DNA of 56,696 nucleotides, from assembly GCA_937927845.1 (NCBI GenBank), contig CALFXE010000084.1, positions 1 to 56,696 on the forward strand. Direction: 5' to 3'. Numbering within the stretch: position 1 is the stretch's first letter; the number at the start of each line of letters is the position of its first letter. Below, piece by piece: positions 16,283 to 25,089 of this stretch. A model generated the notes under the pieces. The model ran no database searches, was not told the DNA's origin, and saw only the letters and a program-made list of their open reading frames with translations. A program made the position numbers and the translations under genes. This DNA is from an uncultured Paludibacter sp. Its GTDB lineage: Bacteria; Bacteroidota; Bacteroidia; Bacteroidales; Paludibacteraceae.

Positions 16283-19027
16283 ATGAGTACTGACGAAATA
16301 TTAGAAGGTGAAATTGAAAAGGATGCAGTGGATAGCAGTAATAATTCTGAAAATATTGATGAAGCTGCTACCCATTCAAATTACAAAGTACCTAAAATAA
16401 CAGACAAACAAACAAAATATCATTTATCAGGAATGTATCAGAACTGGTTTCTGGATTATGCTTCGTATGTAATCCTCGAACGTGCTGTTCCTGATATTTA
16501 TGACGGACTCAAACCGGTTCAACGGCGTATTCTCCACTCTATGAAAAGATTGGATGATGGTCGCTATAATAAAGTTGCCAATATTGTAGGACACACAATG
16601 CAGTTTCACCCACATGGGGATGCTTCTATAGGCGATGCATTAGTGCAGCTTGGTCAAAAGGATTTACTAATCGATTGTCAGGGTAACTGGGGTAATATTC
16701 TTACAGGCGATGGGGCTGCTGCTCCTCGATATATAGAAGCACGTCTTTCGAAATTTGCTATTGATACTGTTTTCAATCCGAAAACTACCGAATGGAAATT
16801 ATCTTACGATGGTAGAAATAAAGAACCTATTGCTTTGCCGGTAAAGTTTCCTTTGCTTCTTGCTCAAGGTGTTGAGGGTATCGCAGTAGGTCTGAATTCC
16901 AAAATTCTTCCTCATAATTTTAATGAACTTATAGATGCCTGTATTGCCTATCTCAAAGGAGAGGAGTTTGAGCTTTATCCTGATTTTCAGACCGGTGGTT
17001 CGATTGATGTAAGCAAATATAATGATGGAGAGCGGGGAGGTTCTGTAAAAGTACGTGCAAAAATCAGTAAGGTTGATAATAAAACTTTGTCCGTTACCGA
17101 AATACCATTCGGAACAAATACTTCAAAATTAATAGAATCGATAATTAAAGCTTCGGATAAGGGTAAAATCAAAATTCGTAAGGTTGATGATAATACCGCA
17201 GCAAATGTTGAGATTTTAGTACATCTTCAATCAGGTGCTTCGTCGGATAAAACCATCGATGCTTTGTTTGCATTCACCGATTGTGAGATAAGTATTTCTC
17301 CAAACTGCTGTGTTATACACGACAAAAAACCACGTTTTATGAACGTGAGTGATATGTTGAAAATTAGTTGCGATCACACTAAAGACTTACTTGAATTAGA
17401 GCTGCAAATCCAAAAAGCCGAACTTGAAGAGCAACTATTCTTTACTTCCTTAGAAAGGGTTTTTATCGAAAACCGTATTTATAAAGATAAAGATTTTGAA
17501 GAAAGCACTTCGCAGGATGCAGTAGTTTTACATATCGATAAGCGATTGACGCCCTTTAAAAAGGATTTTATCAGAGAAGTTCAACGTGAAGATATATTGA
17601 AGTTGCTTGAAATCAAGATGATGAGGATAACTAAATTTGACTCTGAAAAAGCTGATGATATTTTAATTAATCTTCAAAAGAAAATTAAGGAAGTTCAGTA
17701 TGAATTGGATCATCTTGTCGATTATACTATTTTCTGGTATGAAAGTCTGAAAAACAAATATGGCAAAAATTATCCTCGCAAAACTGAGATACGTAATTTT
17801 GAAACTATAGTTGCCACAAAAGTTGTTGAAGCAAATGAAAAGCTTTATGTAAACTACGAAGAAGGCTTTATAGGTACAGGCTTGAAAAAAGATGAGTTTG
17901 TGTGTAATTGTTCAGATTTGGATGATGTTATCATTTTCTATAAAGATGGAAAATATAAAGTAGTAAAGATTGCCGACAAGCTATTTGTAGGTAAAAATAT
18001 TCTTTTCCTGAATGTATTTAAAAGGAATGACAACCGAACTATCTATAATGTTGTTTATCGACATGGAAAGAACGGTCCATTCTACCTGAAACGGTTTGCT
18101 GTTGAGGGTATTACCAGAGATAAAGAATATGATGTAACGCAAGGAGCAGCCGGTTCGAAAGTTATGTATTTCACTGCTAATCCAAATGCTGAAGCAGAAG
18201 TTATAAGGGTTACTCTCAAACCAAAGCCACGTCTGACTAAATTAGTGTTTGAGAAAGATTTCAGCGATATTGCTATTAAAGGTCGTCAATCTCAAGGGAA
18301 TATCCTGACTAAAAACGATATATATAAAATTGCTCTGAAACACAGAGGAGGTTCAACTCTTGGTGGTAGAGAAGTATGGTTTGACAGGGATGTGTTGCGC
18401 TTAAACTACGACAAGCGCGGTGAGTATCTGGGTGAATTTCACAGTGAAGATCAGATATTGATTATTTCATCTAAGGGTGATTATTATATGTCATCGTTTG
18501 AACTTACTAACCATTACGAGAAGGACATTTTAGTTATTGAAAAATATCATGCTAACAAAACATGGTCGCTTGTACTTTTCGATGCCGATCAACAATATTA
18601 TTATCTAAAACGTTTCCAACTTGAACCCACACAAAAGCCTCTCAATATCTTAGGCGAAAATCCTGAGTCGAGATTGATATTACTATCTGATCAGGATTGC
18701 CCAAGATTCGAAGTGAAATTTGGAGAAAGTGATTCTCATCGTGAAGCTTTAATTATTGATGCTGAAGAATTTATTGCTGTTAAAGGGTTTAAGGCTAAAG
18801 GAAAGCGTTTAACTACATATAATATTGATGCAATAACAGAATTAGAACCTCTCCGTTTCAAAGAGCCTGTTGAGAATTACACCTCAAATGCACAGGAAGA
18901 AACAGAAGAGGATTTAACAGGAGGAGAAGAAAATGGAGATGACGCCAACGGTAATCACGACAATAACAATAAAGATGATAACGGTAACGTTATAGATGAA
19001 ATAACGGGACAAATGAAGTTGTTTTAA
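16283..19027 (+). CDS. parC: DNA topoisomerase IV subunit A-like type IIA topoisomerase
   Basis: 914 residues. The breakage-reunion domain is clear: QRRILHSM near 90, the quinolone-resistance region HPHGDASIGDALV near 113 and the catalytic tyrosine at about 150 in AAPRYIEARL. A coiled-coil and gate region follows (about 370-500), and a long C-terminal domain with blade-like repeats (VYRHGKNGPFYLKRF, IKGRQSQGNILTKNDI) wraps DNA. A Glu/Asp/Asn-rich tail ends the protein. It passes DNA duplexes to decatenate chromosomes with a ParE partner not in this window. ParC is preferred to GyrA from the divergent sequence and lack of a canonical GyrA box; moderately sure. Confidence 0.9.
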   Translation: MSTDEILEGEIEKDAVDSSNNSENIDEAATHSNYKVPKITDKQTKYHLSGMYQNWFLDYASYVILERAVPDIYDGLKPVQRRILHSMKRLDDGRYNKVANIVGHTMQFHPHGDASIGDALVQLGQKDLLIDCQGNWGNILTGDGAAAPRYIEARLSKFAIDTVFNPKTTEWKLSYDGRNKEPIALPVKFPLLLAQGVEGIAVGLNSKILPHNFNELIDACIAYLKGEEFELYPDFQTGGSIDVSKYNDGERGGSVKVRAKISKVDNKTLSVTEIPFGTNTSKLIESIIKASDKGKIKIRKVDDNTAANVEILVHLQSGASSDKTIDALFAFTDCEISISPNCCVIHDKKPRFMNVSDMLKISCDHTKDLLELELQIQKAELEEQLFFTSLERVFIENRIYKDKDFEESTSQDAVVLHIDKRLTPFKKDFIREVQREDILKLLEIKMMRITKFDSEKADDILINLQKKIKEVQYELDHLVDYTIFWYESLKNKYGKNYPRKTEIRNFETIVATKVVEANEKLYVNYEEGFIGTGLKKDEFVCNCSDLDDVIIFYKDGKYKVVKIADKLFVGKNILFLNVFKRNDNRTIYNVVYRHGKNGPFYLKRFAVEGITRDKEYDVTQGAAGSKVMYFTANPNAEAEVIRVTLKPKPRLTKLVFEKDFSDIAIKGRQSQGNILTKNDIYKIALKHRGGSTLGGREVWFDRDVLRLNYDKRGEYLGEFHSEDQILIISSKGDYYMSSFELTNHYEKDILVIEKYHANKTWSLVLFDADQQYYYLKRFQLEPTQKPLNILGENPESRLILLSDQDCPRFEVKFGESDSHREALIIDAEEFIAVKGFKAKGKRLTTYNIDAITELEPLRFKEPVENYTSNAQEETEEDLTGGEENGDDANGNHDNNNKDDNGNVIDEITGQMKLF

Positions 19028-19035
19028 TAAGCTGT

Positions 19036-22000
19036 TTAACTTTGTTTATCCTGACTCATTTCCTTTGAACTACGTTTATATTCACTTGGCGTTTTTCTTG
19101 CATGTTTTTTAAATGTTCGGGTAAAATGGGCAGAATCAGCGAATCCCACTTTATAAGCTATTTCACTAAAAGTTAATGTTTCATCCTGATTAATAAGCTC
19201 TTTAGCTTTGTTAACTCGTACTATATTTATGAATTCAGAAGGACTAATGTTTAATATTGCTTTCATTTTGTTATGTAAACCAGAACGACTCATCTTAAAT
19301 GTGTTTGCAAGAAATTGAACATCTAATTCATTTTTTTCAAGGTTGTTTTGTATTACTAATAGCATTTTCTCAATGAATGCCTGCTCATGATTTGTTGCAG
19401 GTACATTAAAACTTTCAAGTCCGGTTAATTCTTTTAATCTGATCTTTAATGCCTTCTGAATATTAAGAATATTACCCACACGGATTTCTAATTCTTTCAT
19501 TGAGAATGGCTTTATAATATATGCATCAGCTCCGGCTTGTAATCCTTCAAGTTTATCATCTCTTGTGTCTTTGGCGGTCAACATAATAACCGGAATATGA
19601 CTTAATCTATTATCAGCTTTAATTCTCTGGCACAACTCAACCCCGCTCATTAAAGGCATCATAACATCAGTTATAATCAGATCAGGAGTTTTTTTATTGA
19701 TATAATCCAATGCATCTCTCCCATTATCACAGCATTTCACATGATATTGCGTTTTTAAATTTGCACTTAGCAGCATCAATAAATCCTTATTGTCTTCAGC
19801 TATTAATATGGTGTATTCTTTATTATATTTTTCCGATTCAAATGATAAATCAATTTCGGTGACATCAGGTTGCAATACACTAACAATTGATTTGTCAACA
19901 TCAAATTCTTTAATAACAGATGTAATATCATCATTATTTTCAATTTCAAGCGGTAGCTTAACAGTAAAACACGAACCTTTTCCTTCAATACTGTCAACCG
20001 AGATCTCCCCATTTAACAGTTTCACAAGACTTGCAGTAAGGGCTAACCCTATACCACTACTTTCAACAATATCATTCGAAAATCTTTCGCTATAAAAAGC
20101 TTCAAATATTTTTTTCTTCTTGCTTTCTGAAATACCATATCCACTATCTTTCACAAAAAATTTAATTTGATTGCTTTCAACATTAAAATTAAAATCTATT
20201 CTACCATTGTGTGGAGTGTATTTTACAGCATTGGTAAGTAAATTAGTTATAATTTTCTCTAATTTATCATAGTCAAATGATATTTCTGTTTCAGTATAAC
20301 TTACTTTAAAATTCAAATCTGCATTTCTATTTTTTAGTAAAGGTCGATATAATTCGATAATCTGATTTACAAACTCAACAATATTCCCTTTTATCTTAAA
20401 CACCTCTGCATGGTCTGATTCAATTTTTCTGAACTCCATTAATTGGTTTACTAATGACAACAATCTTTCTGCACTACGTTTAATAGTTTTTTTCATTTCA
20501 AAATCGACACTCGTTACCATCATTTCGATTGATGCTATGATAATGCTGAGTGGAGTTTTAAATTCATGTGAGATGTAAGTAAAGAAATTCATTTTATGCT
20601 GATGCAGAATTTTCAGATTTTCCTTCTCAATCTTTTCTATTGCTAAAGCGAGTTTCTCTCTTTGTCGGTTTCTGTAGATCCTGTAAAAGTAATATACAAC
20701 AGATAAGATAATAATAAAATAAATTAAGTATGCATACCATGAAGCCCAGAAGGGAGGTTGCACAACTATAATAATTGACTTTTCCTTGCTTATCGCATTA
20801 TTAATCATATTTACAGCTCTTAAATGGAAAGTGTATCTACCCGGAGCTATATTCGTATAATTAGCCTGACGCCTTTCAGTTAGCGGCGACCATTTATCTT
20901 CCAAACCTTCCAAATAGTATTGATACTCTATGTCGCTAGATAAATAATTAATTGAAGCAAAATCAAAGGTAAATGAATTTTGATTATAGCTTAATTTAAT
21001 ATGCTTCGAATAATCTATTTGTTGTTCAAGAACACCTGTAGAGTCAGTTTTAATAATTTCATTAGCTATTCTAAAATTGGAAAAATAAACAGATGGTATT
21101 TCTTGAGGAATGAAAATAGAACGAGGATTAAACCATGTTAAACCTGTGACACTTCCGAAATATACAATATTATTGTCTTTATAATATGATTTATAATTAT
21201 GTTGATTACCTGAAATACCATGATTTATGTTAAAATGAATTGCGTTGGAATTTACAATATCCAATCGACTAATTCCTTTATTAGTACTAATCCACAAGAA
21301 GCCATCTTCATCTTCTACTATTCCGTATATTGCATTATCGTTAAGTAACTCATCAACTTTATTAAAGATATTTTCTTTATCATTATATTTCAATAATCCA
21401 TTATCACGTGTACCTATCCAAATTACACCTTTACTATCAATGCAATAACTTATTATAGAATTACTTGTAAGGCCTGAGTTATCATTTGCTTCTAAATGCT
21501 CCATCAATCCTGCCTTCGTTTTGTCATATATAAATATACCTTTATTATATGTGCAAATCCACAATCTATTATCTGATGCTTTAAAAATATCATAAACAAA
21601 GCAATCATTTAATTCAAACTCACGGAATTTTTGGAAAGTTTCAGTCTTTTTATCCATTATGTCTATGCCTGACAGAGTGCCTACCATTATTGAATCCGGA
21701 GACAAAGGATACAAAGCACAAACAAAATTATTACTTAAAGTCTTATTATTACTTATATCTTGAATAAATCGTTTTACTTTTCCTGATTTAATGTCTATTT
21801 TTGACAAGCCTCCCATAAAATGACCAGCCCAGCAAATCCCTTCATCCATCATTAAAGCATGTACATTATTATATGGGATATTTAACGGATTATTAGGATC
21901 GAACAGAAGATGCTTAAAGTTATTTGATTTAGCATTTAAAATTGCAATTCCTGTGTCTTCTGTGGCTACCCAAAGATTACCATCTGTAGATTTTTCAATA

Positions 22001-23070
22001 ACACTTATAGCCTTTCCTTTCAGATGACCCGGTAAATCAGATGGTAAAATCGAATTAAATCCAAAAGACCTTGTATTCACTATATTAACACCTCCAAAAT
22101 AAGTCCCTAAAAAATAGACACCTTGTCTGTTTCTGTAAATCTTATAAATTGCATTATCATTTATAGTTTGATTTTGTTTGTTGAATGATTGAGTATAATG
22201 ATCGTATTTGCCGTTTTTTACATTTACAACATACAATCCACTCTCAGTTCCTATCCAATACTCTCCCTCGACATCACCTTTTAACATAGAGCGTACATAA
22301 TACATTTTTACATTTTTACATACTTCTATCTGAACAAATTTATCAAGATTAGTATTGTAAGTAAAAAGTCCATTTTCTAAAGTACCAATCCACAATAAAT
22401 CATAATCATCAATCTGAATGTACGTAATTGCTGAGTTGAGAAGTTCCGGCGTTACACTAAACTCTTTAATCAGTTCACCATTTCTATCGAACCTATACAA
22501 AGCAAATCTTGAAAACGCCCAATATCCATTATGATTATCTGTCTGTATGCCAAGTAGATTATTACCATTTATTTTTAGTGGGATTATTTTATCTAACTTA
22601 TAATTATATATAAAAGCCCCTCTGTTCTTAGTGTTAATTAGCAATTCGTTTTCATATCCTTGTTTCATTGCAAAGATATGTCCCATATTATCACCTTTAT
22701 GTAACACTCTTCTAAAATCATCTGTTTCAGGCAAGTATTCAGCAAGTCCAAGCGTAGTACCAACAAACAACTTACGATCTGTAGTAAATACGAGACTTAT
22801 TGCCGGATACGAAGGAAGAGTTTTAATGTTATCAGGTGAATATTTGTACTGTTTAATAGTCTGACCATCATACCGATTTAAACCAACTTCAGTAGCAATC
22901 CACATAAAACCTCTGTTGTCCTGACAAATATCATAGACAGTGTTATGTGACAAGCCATTATTATTAGTAATATATTCGAAGACAGGTTTGGCTTGTTGAC
23001 CATATGCTTGACCGTTGAGCAAAAACAAAAACAGTAAAACTAAGTAAATATGATTTCTAAAATTGAACAA
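19036..23070 (-). CDS. Hybrid two-component system regulator (HTCS)
   Basis: 1344 residues in one chain. After a signal peptide, two seven-bladed propeller regions of Reg_prop repeats (DNRGFMWIATEVGLNRYDG and similar) and a Y_Y_Y domain form the periplasmic sensor to about residue 775. A membrane helix (about 778-800) leads to a histidine kinase with the phospho-His near 832 in SHEFKTPLS, a HATPase domain, a receiver with the phospho-Asp near 1135 in IITDVMMP, and a C-terminal AraC-type helix-turn-helix. Such proteins bind an oligosaccharide and activate a neighbouring glycan locus, here probably the divergent GLUG, sulfatase and GH43 genes. Tail-to-tail with parC, 8 bases apart. Confidence 0.95.
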   Translation of the reverse strand: MFNFRNHIYLVLLFLFLLNGQAYGQQAKPVFEYITNNNGLSHNTVYDICQDNRGFMWIATEVGLNRYDGQTIKQYKYSPDNIKTLPSYPAISLVFTTDRKLFVGTTLGLAEYLPETDDFRRVLHKGDNMGHIFAMKQGYENELLINTKNRGAFIYNYKLDKIIPLKINGNNLLGIQTDNHNGYWAFSRFALYRFDRNGELIKEFSVTPELLNSAITYIQIDDYDLLWIGTLENGLFTYNTNLDKFVQIEVCKNVKMYYVRSMLKGDVEGEYWIGTESGLYVVNVKNGKYDHYTQSFNKQNQTINDNAIYKIYRNRQGVYFLGTYFGGVNIVNTRSFGFNSILPSDLPGHLKGKAISVIEKSTDGNLWVATEDTGIAILNAKSNNFKHLLFDPNNPLNIPYNNVHALMMDEGICWAGHFMGGLSKIDIKSGKVKRFIQDISNNKTLSNNFVCALYPLSPDSIMVGTLSGIDIMDKKTETFQKFREFELNDCFVYDIFKASDNRLWICTYNKGIFIYDKTKAGLMEHLEANDNSGLTSNSIISYCIDSKGVIWIGTRDNGLLKYNDKENIFNKVDELLNDNAIYGIVEDEDGFLWISTNKGISRLDIVNSNAIHFNINHGISGNQHNYKSYYKDNNIVYFGSVTGLTWFNPRSIFIPQEIPSVYFSNFRIANEIIKTDSTGVLEQQIDYSKHIKLSYNQNSFTFDFASINYLSSDIEYQYYLEGLEDKWSPLTERRQANYTNIAPGRYTFHLRAVNMINNAISKEKSIIIVVQPPFWASWYAYLIYFIIILSVVYYFYRIYRNRQREKLALAIEKIEKENLKILHQHKMNFFTYISHEFKTPLSIIIASIEMMVTSVDFEMKKTIKRSAERLLSLVNQLMEFRKIESDHAEVFKIKGNIVEFVNQIIELYRPLLKNRNADLNFKVSYTETEISFDYDKLEKIITNLLTNAVKYTPHNGRIDFNFNVESNQIKFFVKDSGYGISESKKKKIFEAFYSERFSNDIVESSGIGLALTASLVKLLNGEISVDSIEGKGSCFTVKLPLEIENNDDITSVIKEFDVDKSIVSVLQPDVTEIDLSFESEKYNKEYTILIAEDNKDLLMLLSANLKTQYHVKCCDNGRDALDYINKKTPDLIITDVMMPLMSGVELCQRIKADNRLSHIPVIMLTAKDTRDDKLEGLQAGADAYIIKPFSMKELEIRVGNILNIQKALKIRLKELTGLESFNVPATNHEQAFIEKMLLVIQNNLEKNELDVQFLANTFKMSRSGLHNKMKAILNISPSEFINIVRVNKAKELINQDETLTFSEIAYKVGFADSAHFTRTFKKHARKTPSEYKRSSKEMSQDKQS

Positions 23071-23096
23071 TGGTGTTTGCTTTAACTTATTAGCTA

Positions 23097-23104
23097 CAAA
23101 GATA
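23097..23104 (-). promoter_or_regulatory. -7 box of the HTCS gene
   Basis: TATCTTTG on the minus strand, an exact TAnnTTTG box, 27 bases before the HTCS start codon. A TTTG (23119-23122) is present upstream but at a spacing of 14, too close for the standard -33. Confidence 0.5.
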
Positions 23105-23166
23105 GATGTTCTTTGTTACAAAAGTGTTATTTTAAGTTATAGTACATTGTTATTTTGTAAGTATGT

Positions 23167-23235
23167 CATTCATGTATCGTGAGGGGAAGCATTCATACAT
23201 CATGAGGGGAAGGGATCATGCGCCATGAGGATATA
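23167..23235 (+). promoter_or_regulatory. Three-unit 23-bp tandem repeat, candidate HTCS operator
   Basis: Units at 23167-23189, 23190-23212 and 23213-23235. Units one and two agree at 20 of 23 positions and share CATTCAT and TGAGGGGAAG; unit three keeps ATCATG and ATGAGG. The period is close to two helical turns, so units face roughly one side of the DNA. Located between the HTCS gene and the divergent GLUG gene, in a 385-base gap that otherwise holds only AT-rich sequence and the two -7 boxes. Direct repeats are the usual target type for AraC-family domains; assignment to this HTCS is inference. Confidence 0.6.
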
Positions 23236-23392
23236 GTGTCATCTTAATCTTTAAAATAGATATTTTATTTAAAAGAATTAACTGTAGTATATAGTTGTAA
23301 AATAATGGTGGAAATTTGAATATTAAAAGCATATTTGGACATATATACAAAAGTTTACTCTTTTATTCAAAATATCTATCAATAACAGCACA

Positions 23393-23400
23393 TAAATTTG
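23393..23400 (+). promoter_or_regulatory. -7 box of the GLUG gene
   Basis: TAAATTTG matches TAnnTTTG and lies 56 bases before the start codon at 23456. There is no TTTG at the -33 position, consistent with a promoter that needs an activator. Confidence 0.5.
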
Positions 23401-23455
23401 CATAGATATAATATATCAATCTGAAAATTTAATAACAATTTAAAAATTAAGTTTT

Positions 23456-24784
23456 ATGAAGAACAAGTGCATAAAAATGGTATTAATTCCGGCAATGGTT
23501 TCAATTTGCCTGAACGTATGGTCGCAAATTCCAATTTCAAGTGTCGAAGATTTACAAAAAATCGGAAGAGATGATGCCTATCCCTTGCAGGGGGCAAGTT
23601 ATTATTTAACTAATGATATTGATTTGACAGAAGTCGATGACTGGGTGCCGATTGGTGCTACAAGTGCTTCAACACCGGGTGGAGGTCAGTTCGAAGGTAT
23701 ATTTGATGGGAAGGGATATTGTATTAAGAACTTGACTATTACATCAAGTAATGCAGGTTTTAAAGGACTTTTCATCCGTTTATACAATTCACAAGTAAAG
23801 GATTTGGATTTAGTAAATGTCAATATTAAAGGTTCTGTGCCTGTTGGTGGCATCTCGGGAGCCATGATTGGTGAAACACATATTGAGCGTGTGTCTGTAA
23901 CCGGTACCATTGAAGGAGAGAGAGAAGTCGGAGGCATAGTAGGAAGGATAGCAAGAAATAATATAAAAACCGGATATAATCAGATTTACGATTGTTATGT
24001 GAATGCAAATATTAAAGCAACCAGTCAAAGCACCAATATGAATGAACCTTCATGCGCTGCTGGAATTGCTGCATATACCCACTCTACTCAAGGGAATTCC
24101 GTAGCAAAAATTGATATTCGCAGGGTATATGTAACCGGATCGATTACCTCAGAGCAAAAAACTAATACAGCAGGTAATGCAGCCGGCATATTAGCCTTCT
24201 ACGATAGTCATAATTTTATAAAAATGGAAGAAGTTCTTGTGTTGTCGGATACGATTGGCTCTGCAACATCGAACTTATTCTTTTGCCGTAGAGGAGCCAC
24301 TTATGCTGAGTTTGAGCTTTTTGATAAGGTATATGCGCGAACAGGGATTATTTTGAATTATCTGAGTCAGACTGATAAAGGTCGTGGAGGTGAAATTCCT
24401 GATGGCATAATCAACTATTTACCCCTTGCAGACTTTACAACAAAACAGTTTTACGAAGATAATGTGTCGTGGGATTTTGATGATGTGTGGACCATGACCG
24501 AAGGATCGCTTCCTGTATTAAAAAGAACACCGGACGAACTAACCAAAAACTCTTCTATTTTAGAGAAAGACAAAAAGTATATGCTTGCAACAGACACTAA
24601 AGGTATAGTGTTAACTCCCGTATCATCTGAAATTTCAGTTCAAATTTTTAGTGCTATCGGTGCTCAACTATATGCAGTGAAAAATCTCAGAGATCAAACC
24701 TCAATTCCACTGAGTCAAGGAATCTATGTAGTACGATTGTCGTATAACGGAAAGAACGCTGTTGAAAAAATAATTGTCAGGTAA
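23456..24784 (+). CDS. Secreted GLUG-like repeat protein with T9SS sorting domain
   Basis: 442 residues. A signal peptide ends near residue 24 (ICLNVWSQ). Residues 30-370 form a right-handed-helix-like region with GLUG-type repeats (GIFDGKGYCIKNLTITSS, VGGIVGRIAR, AAGIAAY, NAAGILAFYD), and the last 70 residues are a type A T9SS domain (SVQIFSAIGAQLYAVKNL...GIYVVRLSYNGK). It is therefore exported and probably cell-surface attached. The body is a close paralogue of the second half of the sulfatase encoded next (about three quarters identical by eye). Function unknown: carbohydrate binding or adhesion is plausible from the locus. Confidence 0.85.
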   Translation: MKNKCIKMVLIPAMVSICLNVWSQIPISSVEDLQKIGRDDAYPLQGASYYLTNDIDLTEVDDWVPIGATSASTPGGGQFEGIFDGKGYCIKNLTITSSNAGFKGLFIRLYNSQVKDLDLVNVNIKGSVPVGGISGAMIGETHIERVSVTGTIEGEREVGGIVGRIARNNIKTGYNQIYDCYVNANIKATSQSTNMNEPSCAAGIAAYTHSTQGNSVAKIDIRRVYVTGSITSEQKTNTAGNAAGILAFYDSHNFIKMEEVLVLSDTIGSATSNLFFCRRGATYAEFELFDKVYARTGIILNYLSQTDKGRGGEIPDGIINYLPLADFTTKQFYEDNVSWDFDDVWTMTEGSLPVLKRTPDELTKNSSILEKDKKYMLATDTKGIVLTPVSSEISVQIFSAIGAQLYAVKNLRDQTSIPLSQGIYVVRLSYNGKNAVEKIIVR

Positions 24785-24831
24785 TAATTAAGTAAACTTA
24801 AAATAAAATTACTCTGATGTATTACAAATAA

Positions 24832-25020
24832 AGAGGTATAAACTTATTAGTTCTAATCGTACTTAATTTGTCTGGTGAATTGATTCCAACTGAATCATGT
24901 AATCAGTTGAGTAGTACAATAGAAATAAATATTCTATCTTTGTCGTCAGGTTTATATTTGTTAAGTATATATTCTTCTGAAAATCAGACATATCATTGTA
25001 ATTTACTTAAACATACTTAA
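24832..25020 (+). pseudogene. Remnant of a T9SS C-terminal sorting domain
   Basis: An open frame of 62 codons with no start codon, bounded upstream by TAA at 24829-24831. Its translation includes LNLSGELIP and LSSGLYLLSIYSSENQTYH, which is the pattern of a type A T9SS sorting domain (strand, LSSGLYLL, strand). There is no protein body upstream in this frame. It is most simply the 3' end of a lost gene of this locus. The rest of the 305-base gap contains only an ATTCACGTGAAT palindrome (25045-25056). Confidence 0.65.
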
Positions 25021-25044
25021 TAGTTGCAGATTCAAGCTTGTGTG

Positions 25045-25056
25045 ATTCACGTGAAT
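25045..25056. promoter_or_regulatory. 12-bp palindrome upstream of the sulfatase
   Basis: ATTCACGTGAAT, perfectly symmetrical, 34 bases before the sulfatase start codon. Could be a regulator site; a chance palindrome of this length is possible. Confidence 0.3.
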
Positions 25057-25089
25057 TTACTCTACTATTAAAAATTAAAACATACATTT

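Noticed and set aside
23167..23235. Tandem repeat considered as a CRISPR array
   Set aside because: Units abut directly with no unique spacers and no cas genes are near.
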